From an uncultured Oscillospiraceae bacterium (GTDB taxonomy: Bacteria > Bacillota > Clostridia > Oscillospirales > Acutalibacteraceae): a stretch of DNA of 13,520 bases. Under the pieces are notes generated by a model. It did no database searches. It saw only the letters and a program-made list of their open reading frames with translations, and had not been told where the DNA came from. The stretch is from positions 1 to 13,520 of the forward strand of contig URQJ01000034.1 of assembly GCA_900549945.1 (NCBI GenBank), given 5' to 3'. The number at the start of each line of letters is the position of its first letter. Position 1 is the stretch's first letter. The position numbers were made by a program, and so were the translations under genes. Below are positions 5,175-13,088 of this stretch, one piece after another.

Positions 5175-5203
5175 ATTTTATCACACTTTTTTCCGTTTGT
5201 AAA
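5175..5203 (-). promoter_or_regulatory. tRNA-Val promoter
   Basis: On the minus strand TTTACA (5203-5198), a 17-base spacer and TAAAAT (5180-5175) lie just upstream of the tRNA 5' end at 5161. The 200 bases from 5204 to 5410 show no gene. Confidence 0.6.
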
Positions 5204-5410
5204 GATATAAACAGAAATTTTTTGAGAAACGGATTTTTCGGCGCGGCTTATGCGGGGGCGGCGCTTTTTCGACACCTTATTTTTGGTCATTATGATACGA
5301 TTAAACTCCGGAAAAATCGATTACAACCAATTTTTTACAGAAACATTATCGGAAATACACAAAGCGGGAATGAAAATCATGGATTATTATTAGAAAATAG
5401 CTAAAAACCC

Positions 5411-5438
5411 TTGCACTTTTTTCTTGTTGTGGTATTAT
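5411..5438 (+). promoter_or_regulatory. Glycogen operon promoter
   Basis: TTGCAC (5411-5416), a 16-base spacer and TATTAT (5433-5438), with the expected start near 5446. It is the only good promoter seen ahead of glgB, and no comparable one is obvious ahead of glgC, glgD or glgA, which supports one operon. Confidence 0.6.
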
Positions 5439-5445
5439 ATGTACA

Positions 5446-5621
5446 GAAAGCGATGCGCGGATTTGGTTCCGCATGTGGATTGTGCCGCAAAACACGTGAA
5501 AATGTGCTTTTTGCGGGAAAAAGTGAAGGCGGGAGCGGGCCGTGCGACGGCAGAGTGCAGTGAAGGCAGAGGCGTAATGTGCTTCCCGCGTGAACTTCAA
5601 ACGGAAAGGATGATCTCAAGA
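5446..5621 (+). promoter_or_regulatory. Long structured 5' leader of glgB
   Basis: About 175 bases lie between the predicted start and the glgB ATG. Visible helices are ATGCG/CGCAT (5453-5457 with 5470-5474) and a longer one (5485-5516) pairing CCGCAAAA and CAC with GTG and TTTTGCGG. The frame upstream of glgB is open through here, but no ribosome site supports an earlier start. No known riboswitch was recognised. Confidence 0.4.
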
Positions 5622-7595
5622 ATGAGCGAAAAGAATTCTGCGAGAGCACAGGAGGGCAACGTGCCGCTCTATTTGTTCCGAAGCGGCAAAAACAGCCATG
5701 CCTATGAATATATGGGCGTGCACAGCACCGTGCGGGACGGCAGGGCCTGCACCGTCTGCCGCGTCTGGGCGCCGAATGCGCAGGCCGTTGCGATCACCGG
5801 CGAGTTCTGCGGCTGGGACCCGAAGCGCTATCCGCTGGAAAAGATTGACGACGCGGTTTGGGAGGGCTATACGGACGAGCCGCTCGAGCCGTATACGGCG
5901 TATAAGCTGGCGGTTACCGACGCGGCCGGCAAGACGGTTCTGAAATGTGACCCGTATGCGTTCCACGCGGAGACGCGGCCGGGCACGGCCTCGCGCTTTT
6001 ACGATATTTCCGGCTACGAATGGAAAGACGGTGCGTGGTTCGACTACAAGCGGAAAAAACCGCACTACAACCAGCCGGTCAATATCTATGAGATGCACGC
6101 CGGCTCGTGGCGCAAGTATGCGGACGGCTCCGTGTTCTCCTATGAGAAGCTGGGCGACGAGCTGATTCCCTATGTGAAAGATATGGGCTTTACGCACATT
6201 GAGCTGATGCCGCTGACGGAGTACCCGTTCGACGCGTCCTGGGGCTATCAGGTCACGGGCTATTTCGCCCCGACTTCCCGCTACGGCACGCCGAAGGACT
6301 TCATGCGCTTTGTCGACCGCTGCCATCAGGCGGGCATCGGCGTTATCATGGACTGGGTTCCGGCACACTTCCCGCGCGACGAGGCCGGCCTCGCGAAGTT
6401 CGACGGCGGCCCGTGCTACGAATATGCCGACCCGAAAAAGGGCGAGCACAAGGAGTGGGGCACGCTGGTGTTCGACTACGGCCGCACGGAGGTTGTCAGT
6501 TTCCTCACCTCGAGCGCGCTGTTCTGGGTCAAAGAATACCACATCGACGGCCTGCGCGTGGACGCGGTCGCCTCGATGCTCTATCTCGATTACAACCGCC
6601 GCGACGGCGAGTGGATCGCAAATAAAAACGGCGGCAAGGAAAATCTCGAGGCCGTCGCGTTTTTGCAGCGGCTGAACGAGGCCGTTTTCGCCGAAGCGCC
6701 GGAGGTCATGATGATCGCGGAGGAAAGCACCGCGTGGCCGATGGTCACGAAGCCGACCTACATGGGCGGCCTCGGCTTCAATTATAAGTGGAACATGGGC
6801 TGGATGAACGACATGCTGCGCTATATGTCGCTGGATCCGCTGTTCCGCAAGGGCAACCACAACAGCCTGACTTTCTCCTTCTTCTATGCGTTTTCCGAGA
6901 ACTACATCCTGCCGATCTCGCACGACGAGGTCGTGTACGGCAAGGGCTCTCTCTACAATAAAATGCCCGGCACGCCGGAGCAGAAGGCCGCGGGCGTGCG
7001 CTGCTTTGCGACGTATATGATGGCGCACCCGGGCAAAAAGCTGCAATTCATGGGCACGGAATTCTCGCAGCACGACGAGTGGAATTTCAACGAGGAGCTG
7101 GAGTGGGGCCTCCTGCAGCACAAGGAGCACCGGCAGGCGCAGGAATTCTTCCGGGCGCTCAACGCGTTTTACATCAGCCGCGCCGAGCTTTGGGAGGTCG
7201 ATTTCTCGTGGGAGGGCTTCTCATGGATCTCCAACGACGACGACAGCCAGAGCGTCATCGCATTCCGCCGGTTCGACAAGAAGGGCAACGAGCTGATCGC
7301 CGTGTGCAACTTCCTGCCGGTTCAGCGCACAAATTACTGCATCGGCGTTCCGTTTGCCGGCGTTTATGAGGAGGTCTTTTCCTCCGATGCCGTGGAGTTC
7401 GGCGGCGGCGGCGTGACAAACGGCAGAGACATCCGCACCATTCAGGAGCCAATGCACGGTTTCGAGCAGCAGGTTTCGCTCACCTTACCGGAAAACACGG
7501 TCTTTTTCCTGCGCTGTAAGCGCAAGACGCCGAAGAAAACGGCGGTGAAAAAGACGATGCGCCGCGGCAAGGCCACGGGCAAAGCAAAATCCTGA
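5622..7595 (+). CDS. glgB: 1,4-alpha-glucan branching enzyme
   Basis: GlgB cuts alpha-1,4 glucan chains and rejoins them as alpha-1,6 branches on glycogen in the cytoplasm. The 657-residue product has an N-terminal CBM48 domain (about residues 40-130, with CRVWAPNAQAVAITGEFCGW) and a GH13 catalytic barrel. The four GH13 regions are visible: region I DWVPAH (Asp244-His249), region II GLRVDAVAS with nucleophile Asp314, region III MIAEES with acid/base Glu367, and region IV SHDE (His434-Asp435). A C-terminal beta domain follows. ATG 5622 is chosen because GGAAAGGA (5603-5610) precedes it and the family sequence starts soon after. The last 25 or so residues (KRKTPKKTAVKKTMRRGKAT...) are an unusual Lys/Arg-rich tail. 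First gene of the glg operon; 57 bases separate it from glgC. Confidence 0.96.
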   Translation: MSEKNSARAQEGNVPLYLFRSGKNSHAYEYMGVHSTVRDGRACTVCRVWAPNAQAVAITGEFCGWDPKRYPLEKIDDAVWEGYTDEPLEPYTAYKLAVTDAAGKTVLKCDPYAFHAETRPGTASRFYDISGYEWKDGAWFDYKRKKPHYNQPVNIYEMHAGSWRKYADGSVFSYEKLGDELIPYVKDMGFTHIELMPLTEYPFDASWGYQVTGYFAPTSRYGTPKDFMRFVDRCHQAGIGVIMDWVPAHFPRDEAGLAKFDGGPCYEYADPKKGEHKEWGTLVFDYGRTEVVSFLTSSALFWVKEYHIDGLRVDAVASMLYLDYNRRDGEWIANKNGGKENLEAVAFLQRLNEAVFAEAPEVMMIAEESTAWPMVTKPTYMGGLGFNYKWNMGWMNDMLRYMSLDPLFRKGNHNSLTFSFFYAFSENYILPISHDEVVYGKGSLYNKMPGTPEQKAAGVRCFATYMMAHPGKKLQFMGTEFSQHDEWNFNEELEWGLLQHKEHRQAQEFFRALNAFYISRAELWEVDFSWEGFSWISNDDDSQSVIAFRRFDKKGNELIAVCNFLPVQRTNYCIGVPFAGVYEEVFSSDAVEFGGGGVTNGRDIRTIQEPMHGFEQQVSLTLPENTVFFLRCKRKTPKKTAVKKTMRRGKATGKAKS

Positions 7596-7652
7596 TTTTC
7601 GCAAACTGATAGCATAATAGAGTACATTACAATCAGAAAGGGGTCATCAGTC

Positions 7653-8864
7653 ATGTTACCTAAGCAAGAAGTAGTCGCCATGCTGCTGGCGGGCGGCCGC
7701 GGAAGCCGTCTTGGGGTTCTCACAAAGAATCTCGCAAAGCCCGCAGTGCCGTTCGGAGGGAAATACCGCATCATCGATTTCCCGCTCTCCAACTGCGTGA
7801 ACTCCGGTATCGAGACCGTCGGCGTCCTCACGCAGTATCAGCCGCTTGAGCTCAACGAGTATATCGGCTCTGGCCAGCCGTGGGATCTCGACAGCATGAA
7901 TGCCGGCGTACATATTCTCCAGCCGTACGAGCAGAGCAGCGGCTCTGACTGGTACAAGGGTACGGCGAACGCCATTTACCAGAATATTCCGTTTATCGAC
8001 CGCTACAATCCCGATTATGTCGTCGTCCTTTCCGGCGACCACATCTATAAGATGGACTACTCGAAGATGATCGCGTTCCACAAGGAGCAGGATGCGGCAT
8101 GCACGATCGCCGTGTACGAGGTTCCGATGGAGGAGGCGCCGCGCTTCGGCATTCTGAATACGAACCCCGACGGCTCGATCTATGAGTTCGACGAGAAGCC
8201 GGCGGTGCCGAAGAGCAACAAGGCCTCGATGGGTATCTACGTCTTTACGTGGAGCAAGCTGCGCGATTACCTGATCGCCGACGAAAAGGACCCGAGTTCC
8301 TCGAATGACTTCGGCAAGAATGTGCTGCCCACGATGCTGAATGCGGGCGAGCGCATGTTTGCGTACCGCTTCGAGGGCTACTGGAAGGATGTTGGCACGA
8401 TCGACAGCCTGTGGGAGTCCAACATGGACATGCTGCACCCGAAGGCCGGACTCGATCTTTCCCGCGAGGATTGGAAGATCTATTCGAGAAACCCGGTTGT
8501 GCCGCCGCAGTACATCGCAAAGGGCGCGAAGGTGCAGAACTCCCTCGTCGCCGAGGGCTGCAACGTGTACGGCGATCTCGAATTTTCCATCCTCTTTGAG
8601 GGCGTCTACGTTGCGCCGGGCGCCGAGGTGCTCGACTCCATCGTCATGCCGGGCGCTGTGATCGAGGAGGGCGCGAAGGTGCGGTACGCCATCGTTGCGG
8701 AAAACGCCGTCGTCGGCAAGAACGCCGTCATCGGCATGCGTCCCGAGGACATGGAGAAGCGCGAGGACTGGGGCGTCGCCGTCGTCGGTCCGGACTGCAA
8801 GATTCCGGAGGGCGCGGTCGTTGCGCCGAAGGAAATGATCGAAGCTGAGGAGGTGCAGGCGTAA
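7653..8864 (+). CDS. glgC: Glucose-1-phosphate adenylyltransferase, catalytic subunit
   Basis: Makes ADP-glucose from glucose-1-phosphate and ATP, the committed step of bacterial glycogen synthesis. The 403-residue product carries the nucleotide-binding signature GGRGSRL (residues 14-20), [19 protein letters not shown], the catalytic SGDH (127-130), and [15 protein letters not shown] for the sugar-phosphate site. A C-terminal left-handed beta-helix of hexapeptide-like repeats follows (about residue 290 on). AAAGGGG (7637-7643) lies 9 bases before ATG 7653. Its stop TAA shares one base with the glgD start, so the two subunits are translationally coupled, as expected for a GlgC/GlgD hetero-oligomer. 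Confidence 0.97.
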   Translation: MLPKQEVVAMLLAGGRGSRLGVLTKNLAKPAVPFGGKYRIIDFPLSNCVNSGIETVGVLTQYQPLELNEYIGSGQPWDLDSMNAGVHILQPYEQSSGSDWYKGTANAIYQNIPFIDRYNPDYVVVLSGDHIYKMDYSKMIAFHKEQDAACTIAVYEVPMEEAPRFGILNTNPDGSIYEFDEKPAVPKSNKASMGIYVFTWSKLRDYLIADEKDPSSSNDFGKNVLPTMLNAGERMFAYRFEGYWKDVGTIDSLWESNMDMLHPKAGLDLSREDWKIYSRNPVVPPQYIAKGAKVQNSLVAEGCNVYGDLEFSILFEGVYVAPGAEVLDSIVMPGAVIEEGAKVRYAIVAENAVVGKNAVIGMRPEDMEKREDWGVAVVGPDCKIPEGAVVAPKEMIEAEEVQA

Positions 8865-9973
8865 TGCTGGGCAATAATGTGTTGGGCATTCTTTTTGCCT
8901 ATGTTCACGAGGAGCGCGTCAGAGATCTGACGGAGATGCGTGTGATGGCGTCCGTCCCGTACGGCGGCCGTTACCGCCTCGTCGATTTCGCGCTTTCGAA
9001 TATGGTTAATTCCGGCCTCAATAAGGTCGGCATCATCACAGAGGCAAACTATCAGTCTTTGATGGATCACCTCGGCTCCGGCAAGGCGTGGGACCTCTCG
9101 AGAAAGCGCGAGGGCCTCTACCTGCTGCCGCCGTTCGGCAAAACGATGTCGAGAACGGACGGCAAAATCGAATCGCTCGATTCGATCCGTCGTTTCCTGA
9201 AAAATTCCCTTGAGGAATACGTGCTGCTTTCCGACTGCGATACGGTGTGCAACATCGACTACCGTGAGGCGATCAGCCAGCACATCCGCACCGAGGCGGA
9301 TATCACGGTGATCTACCGCCACGGCGATTCGCCGGATGTCGAGCGCAACACGGTTTATACGCTTGACCCCGCCGGCCGCATCCGCGAAATGCTGATCCAC
9401 CGCGGCAGCGAGCGCGACGTCAACTACGGCATGGGCATGTATATTGTCGGCCGCGAAAAGCTCCTCGAGCTCGTCGAGGGCTGCATGAGCCGCAATGAAT
9501 ACGATCTCGACCGCGACCTGATGCGCGCGGTCCACGAGCTCAAGGTGATGGGCTTTGAATTCACGGGCACGGCCTATCAGATCACCTCGTTCGAGGCGTA
9601 TTTTGAAGCCAATATGGCGCTGATGGAACCGAAGATCCGCGCGGAGCTCTTCAACTCGAACCGCCCGATCTACACGAAGGTGCGCGACGACATGCCGGCG
9701 AAGTATGGCCTGAATTCGAGCGTTTCCAATTCGCTGATCGCGGACGGCTGCGTGATCGACGGCGAGGTCGAAAACTGCGTTCTGTTCCGCGGCGTGAAGA
9801 TCGGCAAGGGCGCGAAGGTGCGCAACTGCGTCATCATGCAGGATTCGGTTATCGGCGAAAACAGCCGCCTCGATTACGTTGTGGCGGATAAAAACGTCGA
9901 GGTCGAGGCGAACCGCACGCTGATGGGCTACCAAACGTACCCGGTGTTCATCGCAAAAGAGAGCAAGGTCTGA
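8864..9973 (+). CDS. glgD: Glucose-1-phosphate adenylyltransferase regulatory subunit
   Basis: A 369-residue GlgC paralogue. It keeps the fold markers (PYGGRYRLVDFALSNMVNSG and the C-terminal beta-helix) but lacks the GGxGxRL nucleotide loop: the N-terminus reads LGILFAYVHEERVRDL. The catalytic SGDH is replaced by SDCD at 123-126. In Firmicutes such as Geobacillus stearothermophilus, GlgD is poorly active or inactive alone and modifies GlgC in a heteromer; that role is inferred here. GAGGAGGTG (8847-8855) inside the glgC end precedes ATG 8864 by 8 bases. The one-base overlap with glgC favours balanced subunit synthesis. A GC-rich hairpin follows before glgA. Confidence 0.95.
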   Translation: MLGNNVLGILFAYVHEERVRDLTEMRVMASVPYGGRYRLVDFALSNMVNSGLNKVGIITEANYQSLMDHLGSGKAWDLSRKREGLYLLPPFGKTMSRTDGKIESLDSIRRFLKNSLEEYVLLSDCDTVCNIDYREAISQHIRTEADITVIYRHGDSPDVERNTVYTLDPAGRIREMLIHRGSERDVNYGMGMYIVGREKLLELVEGCMSRNEYDLDRDLMRAVHELKVMGFEFTGTAYQITSFEAYFEANMALMEPKIRAELFNSNRPIYTKVRDDMPAKYGLNSSVSNSLIADGCVIDGEVENCVLFRGVKIGKGAKVRNCVIMQDSVIGENSRLDYVVADKNVEVEANRTLMGYQTYPVFIAKESKV

Positions 9974-9981
9974 TGATACGC

Positions 9982-10031
9982 CCCTTTTTGCGCGGCAGAA
10001 CCCCGGACGGGCCGCAGCCGCGCAAAAAGGG
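9982..10031 (+). repeat. Strong intra-operon hairpin between glgD and glgA
   Basis: A perfect 15-bp inverted repeat, CCCTTTTTGCGCGGC / GCCGCGCAAAAAGGG, encloses a 20-base loop that can itself pair through CCCG/CGGG. No T run follows, so full termination is not expected. It may set mRNA stability or the glgD:glgA ratio, or be a dispersed palindromic element. Confidence 0.75.
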
Positions 10032-10076
10032 CTGAGTGGAGGGTTTTCCACAAGCAGAGAAGGATTGGTGAATTTT

Positions 10077-11504
10077 ATGAAAGTATTGTTCTGCTCCAGT
10101 GAGGCGCTGCCCTTTGCGGCGACAGGCGGCCTTGCAGACGTTGCCGGCTCCCTGCCGCAGGCGCTCCGCACGCGCCTGATCGGCTGCCGCGTCGTCATGC
10201 CGCTTTACGAGAGCGTTCCGCAGGAGCTGCGTGAGAAAATGAAATTCCTCACCAGCATCAGCGTGCCGGTGGCGTGGCGCCGCCAGTATTGCGGCATCTT
10301 TGAGGCGAAGGTCGGCAATGTGATCTACTATCTCATCGACAACCAGTATTACTTCAAGCGTCAGGGGCTTTACGGCCACTTCGACGACGCCGAGCGCTTT
10401 GCTTTCTTCTCCCGCGCCGTGCTCGAGATGCTGCCGTACATCGAATTTAAGCCCGACATTATCCACGTGAACGACTGGCAGACGGCGCTGGTGCCGATCT
10501 ACTACCGCCTGTTCTACGCGAACAACGACTGGTACAGCGGCATCAAAACGCTGTTCACGATCCACAACATTCAGTATCAGGGGCAGTATGGCTTTGAGAT
10601 CCTCGAGGATGTTTTCGGCATCCCAAAGACGGAGAGCAGCCTGCTCGAGTACAACAAATGCGTCAACCTGATGAAGGGCGCGATCGAAAGCGCGAACTGG
10701 GTCTCCACGGTGAGCCCGACGTATGCGAAGGAGATTCTCGACCCGTGGTTCGCGCATAAGCTCGACCCCATCCTGCGCGAGCGCGCGTGGAAGCTCTCCG
10801 GCATTCTGAACGGCATCGATACGGTCGGCTATGATCCTTCCACCGACCAGAGCCTCTACGAGCACTACGATGTGGAGAACATGGCGGGCAAGGCGGTCAA
10901 TAAGGCGAAGCTGCAGGAGCGCCTGTATCTGGAGGTCGATCCGAACGTGCCGATGATCGGCATGGTCACGCGCCTCGTCTCCCACAAGGGCCTCGACCTC
11001 GTCAAGGGCGCTGTGGACAATATTATGACGTACACGAACGCGCAGTTTGCCGTGCTCGGCAGCGGCGACTGGGAGTACGAGCAGTTCTTCAAGGAGATGC
11101 AGGCGAAATACCCGGGCCGCTTCGTGCTCTGCCTCGGCTTTGTGCCGGAGCTCGCGCGGAAAATTTACGCCGGCTCCGATATTTTCCTGATGCCCAGCAA
11201 GAGCGAGCCCTGCGGCCTTTCGCAGATGGTCGCGCTGCGCTACGGCTCGATTCCGGTGGTGCGCGAGACGGGCGGCCTCAAGGATTCCATCACAGACAGC
11301 GGCGACGGCAAGGGCAATGGCTTCACGTTCCAAGCGTATGACACGCAGGATATGCTCAACTCGGTGCACCGCGCGATCTATGCGTACAACGAGAGCAAGG
11401 ACGGCTGGCAGGTGCTCGTCAAGCGCGCGATGGAGTGCGACAATAGCTGGGGGCGCTCGGCGAACGAGTACATCCGGCTTTATAAGCAGCTCATCAACGG
11501 CTGA
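10077..11504 (+). CDS. glgA: Glycogen synthase (ADP-glucose type, GT5)
   Basis: Adds glucose from ADP-glucose to the non-reducing ends of alpha-1,4 glucan. At 475 residues it is close to the E. coli length. The GT5 architecture is clear: an N-terminal ADP-glucose-binding half (FCSSEALPFAATGGLADVAG), HVNDWQTALVP, TIHNIQYQG, then the GT-B C-terminal half with GMVTRLVSHKG (Arg299, Lys304) and SEPCGL with Glu377, then RETGGLKDS. The normally conserved Lys15 of the KxGGL motif is Ala15 here. ATG 10077 is chosen because MKVLF is the family start; AGAAGGA (10058-10064) is 12 bases away, slightly far, and an in-frame GTG at 10068 is the alternative. It is last in the operon, 103 bases after glgD, and ends in an intrinsic terminator. 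Confidence 0.96.
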   Translation: MKVLFCSSEALPFAATGGLADVAGSLPQALRTRLIGCRVVMPLYESVPQELREKMKFLTSISVPVAWRRQYCGIFEAKVGNVIYYLIDNQYYFKRQGLYGHFDDAERFAFFSRAVLEMLPYIEFKPDIIHVNDWQTALVPIYYRLFYANNDWYSGIKTLFTIHNIQYQGQYGFEILEDVFGIPKTESSLLEYNKCVNLMKGAIESANWVSTVSPTYAKEILDPWFAHKLDPILRERAWKLSGILNGIDTVGYDPSTDQSLYEHYDVENMAGKAVNKAKLQERLYLEVDPNVPMIGMVTRLVSHKGLDLVKGAVDNIMTYTNAQFAVLGSGDWEYEQFFKEMQAKYPGRFVLCLGFVPELARKIYAGSDIFLMPSKSEPCGLSQMVALRYGSIPVVRETGGLKDSITDSGDGKGNGFTFQAYDTQDMLNSVHRAIYAYNESKDGWQVLVKRAMECDNSWGRSANEYIRLYKQLING

Positions 11505-11513
11505 TTCGGACCG

Positions 11514-11548
11514 AAAAAATGGCGGGCGGGATTTTTCCCGCCCGTTTT
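11514..11548 (+). terminator. Glycogen operon terminator
   Basis: CGGGCGGGA (11523-11531) pairs perfectly with TCCCGCCCG (11536-11544) around TTTT, preceded by A6 and followed by T4, ten bases after the glgA stop. Confidence 0.88.
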
Positions 11549-11621
11549 GCGTGATCGGAAAATTTAACGCCGGAAAGGACGCCGCGCGTGCGGCCGCTTC
11601 CGGCAGATTGGGGGGACAATT

Positions 11622-12191
11622 GTGAGCACAATCGCACAGGCGGACGGCCTATTGATCCGCAGGATGGAGGACTCTCCGGCGGATTTTGAGCAGGTGCTCC
11701 GCTGGATGACCGACCCGGAGACCATGCGCTTTTGGGAGGGTATGACAGAGCATTACGACATCGCGCGCGTCGAGGCGGAATACCGGGGGCACGATGCGGA
11801 GAACACGACGCCGTGTATCGTCGAGCTCGGTGGGCGCGCGGTCGGCTATATGCAGTTTGCGCCGATCGGCACGGCGGCGGATTACGAGATCCCCGAAGCG
11901 GAATGGGAGAAAATCGTGCGGCCGGGCGAAACGGCCTACGGCATCGATATGTACATCGGCGAGGTCGGCTGCCGAGACTGCGGCCTCGGCACGCGGATGC
12001 TGAATCTGCTTGTTTCGGCGCTTTTCGCGTCGTACGGCGCCGACGTGCTGCTGATCGACCCGAAAACGCACAACATCCGCGCGATCGCTTGCTACCGCAA
12101 GTGCGGCTTTAGCGACTGCTGCGTTGTGCCGCAGCGCGAGAAGCAGGACGGCGTCCTGCACGACAGCCTGATTATGGTGCGGCGCGCCTAA
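11622..12191 (+). CDS. GNAT acetyltransferase, AAC(6')-like
   Basis: A 189-residue acetyl-CoA-dependent N-acetyltransferase. The acetyl-CoA motif A is RDCGLGT (Arg118-Thr124), within IGEVGCRDCGLGTRMLNLLV, followed by LLIDPKTHNIRAIACYRKCGF, the DP..N.RAI.CYEK.GF pattern typical of AAC(6') aminoglycoside acetyltransferases and close GNAT relatives. The start is a GTG at 11622 with a G-rich site (TTGGGGGGA) about six bases ahead; no better start is visible. It stands alone between two intrinsic terminators, 117 bases after glgA. Whether it acts on aminoglycosides or on another amine cannot be told from sequence; chromosomal members often have other substrates. Confidence 0.85.
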   Translation: MSTIAQADGLLIRRMEDSPADFEQVLRWMTDPETMRFWEGMTEHYDIARVEAEYRGHDAENTTPCIVELGGRAVGYMQFAPIGTAADYEIPEAEWEKIVRPGETAYGIDMYIGEVGCRDCGLGTRMLNLLVSALFASYGADVLLIDPKTHNIRAIACYRKCGFSDCCVVPQREKQDGVLHDSLIMVRRA

Positions 12192-12260
12192 TCTATCCGG
12201 CGGGGAACCGTGCGGTAAAATCGCGGCTCGGCATGAACGGAATCAAAAATACCCGCAATA

Positions 12261-12310
12261 AAGCCCGCCCGACACAGCTTTTCAACTGTTCCGGGCGGGC
12301 TTGTTTTTTT
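12261..12310. terminator. Convergent bidirectional terminator
   Basis: AAGCCCGCCCG (12261-12271) pairs with CGGGCGGGCTT (12292-12302), with an inner ACAG/CTGT helix and then a T7 run on the plus strand. On the minus strand the stem ends in CTTTATTG. It lies between the GNAT gene (+) and the membrane protein gene (-) and can serve both. Confidence 0.85.
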
Positions 12311-12314
12311 ATGC

Positions 12315-12962
12315 TCAAGGCTTTGCGGCACGCTTTTTGCAGTGCCGGTAAACGAGCAGGCAGACGGCGCTGCCGAGCACGACGAGCGCGAGGATCAGCA
12401 GCGCGCAGTGCATGAAAAAGGCGTCGGGCAGAATCGTGATGACCGGGTCGGTCGCGGCGTCGAAGATCCAGTAATCGTTGTTGAACACGATCCGGTGGAA
12501 TAGGACGAACACCGTCTGCCAGTTCAGCGCGATCAGAATGCCGAGCACGACGGGGAGCGCGACGGTCAAAATGCCGGTCAGAAGTAGGTAGCCCGGATTT
12601 TTGCGGAAGTGCCGGTACACGATGCCGGCGGCCGAGAGCAGGCCGGAAACGAGCGCGAGCAGCTCGAAAAATACAAAGACGTTCTTGACCTCCTCGAAGT
12701 GGATGCGCCCGGTTTCGCTCATGGCGAGCGTCGGAAATTCGAGCGTCTGCGGGCCGAAAAGCGAGTTGTAGTCGATCAGCACGTTGTAGTTGGCGAGGAT
12801 CTCGTCCTTCGGCAGCCCGGACGATGCCGGGATGTTCAGCAGGTCGACGTCCAGATAGTAGAGCGGGCGGAAATTCAGCGTGACGACGACGGCCGCCGCG
12901 ATGATGAACAGCGTGAGCGCGAGTGCGAGCACGAGATTCAGAGGGGAAAACAGCTTTTTCAT
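12315..12962 (-). CDS. TIGR01906 / DUF1461-type integral membrane protein
   Basis: A 215-residue membrane protein of unknown function. Predicted helices are TM1 about 8-30, then an outward-facing loop, TM2 about 96-116, TM3 about 125-146 and TM4 about 185-205, with a basic tail (RHCKKRAAKP). The loop carries the family-typical wording LLNIPASSGLPKDEILANY, LIDYNSLFG and SETGRIHFEEVKNVF, which is how I recognise it. ATG 12962 is chosen because AGAAAGG lies just ahead and MKKL plus a hydrophobic segment follows; the frame is open further upstream but without support. It has its own promoter at 13044-13072 and shares a terminator with the convergent GNAT gene. Confidence 0.87.
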   Translation of the reverse strand: MKKLFSPLNLVLALALTLFIIAAAVVVTLNFRPLYYLDVDLLNIPASSGLPKDEILANYNVLIDYNSLFGPQTLEFPTLAMSETGRIHFEEVKNVFVFFELLALVSGLLSAAGIVYRHFRKNPGYLLLTGILTVALPVVLGILIALNWQTVFVLFHRIVFNNDYWIFDAATDPVITILPDAFFMHCALLILALVVLGSAVCLLVYRHCKKRAAKP

Positions 12963-13043
12963 GGGATGCCTTTCTGTGGAGAATGCAAAAATTGCGCCGG
13001 TGCGCCTGCGCATATGCGGGGCGCGCGGCGCCGGTCTGCCATT

Positions 13044-13072
13044 ATTATAGCGCAGATGCGGGGGCGGCGCAA
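13044..13072 (-). promoter_or_regulatory. Promoter of the TIGR01906 gene
   Basis: On the minus strand TTGCGC (13072-13067), a 17-base spacer and a perfect TATAAT (13049-13044), with the start near 13037, about 75 bases before the ATG. Confidence 0.7.
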
Positions 13073-13088
13073 CAAAATGCGGGAAAAT

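Noticed and set aside
5039..5290. A minus-strand frame across tRNA-Val encoding VAQLVRVPASHAGGPRFEPA
   Set aside because: This is the familiar false translation of a tRNA gene, not a protein.
5616..7130. A 504-codon open frame on the minus strand, opposite glgB
   Set aside because: It is the antisense of a GC-rich, codon-biased gene with full GH13 motifs; the product is low-complexity, rich in Arg, Val and Ala, with no recognisable domain.
8606..11369. Long minus-strand frames opposite glgC, glgD and glgA (530 and 473 codons)
   Set aside because: Same artefact: antisense of well-identified genes, with Arg/His/Val-rich translations and no ribosome sites in sensible places.
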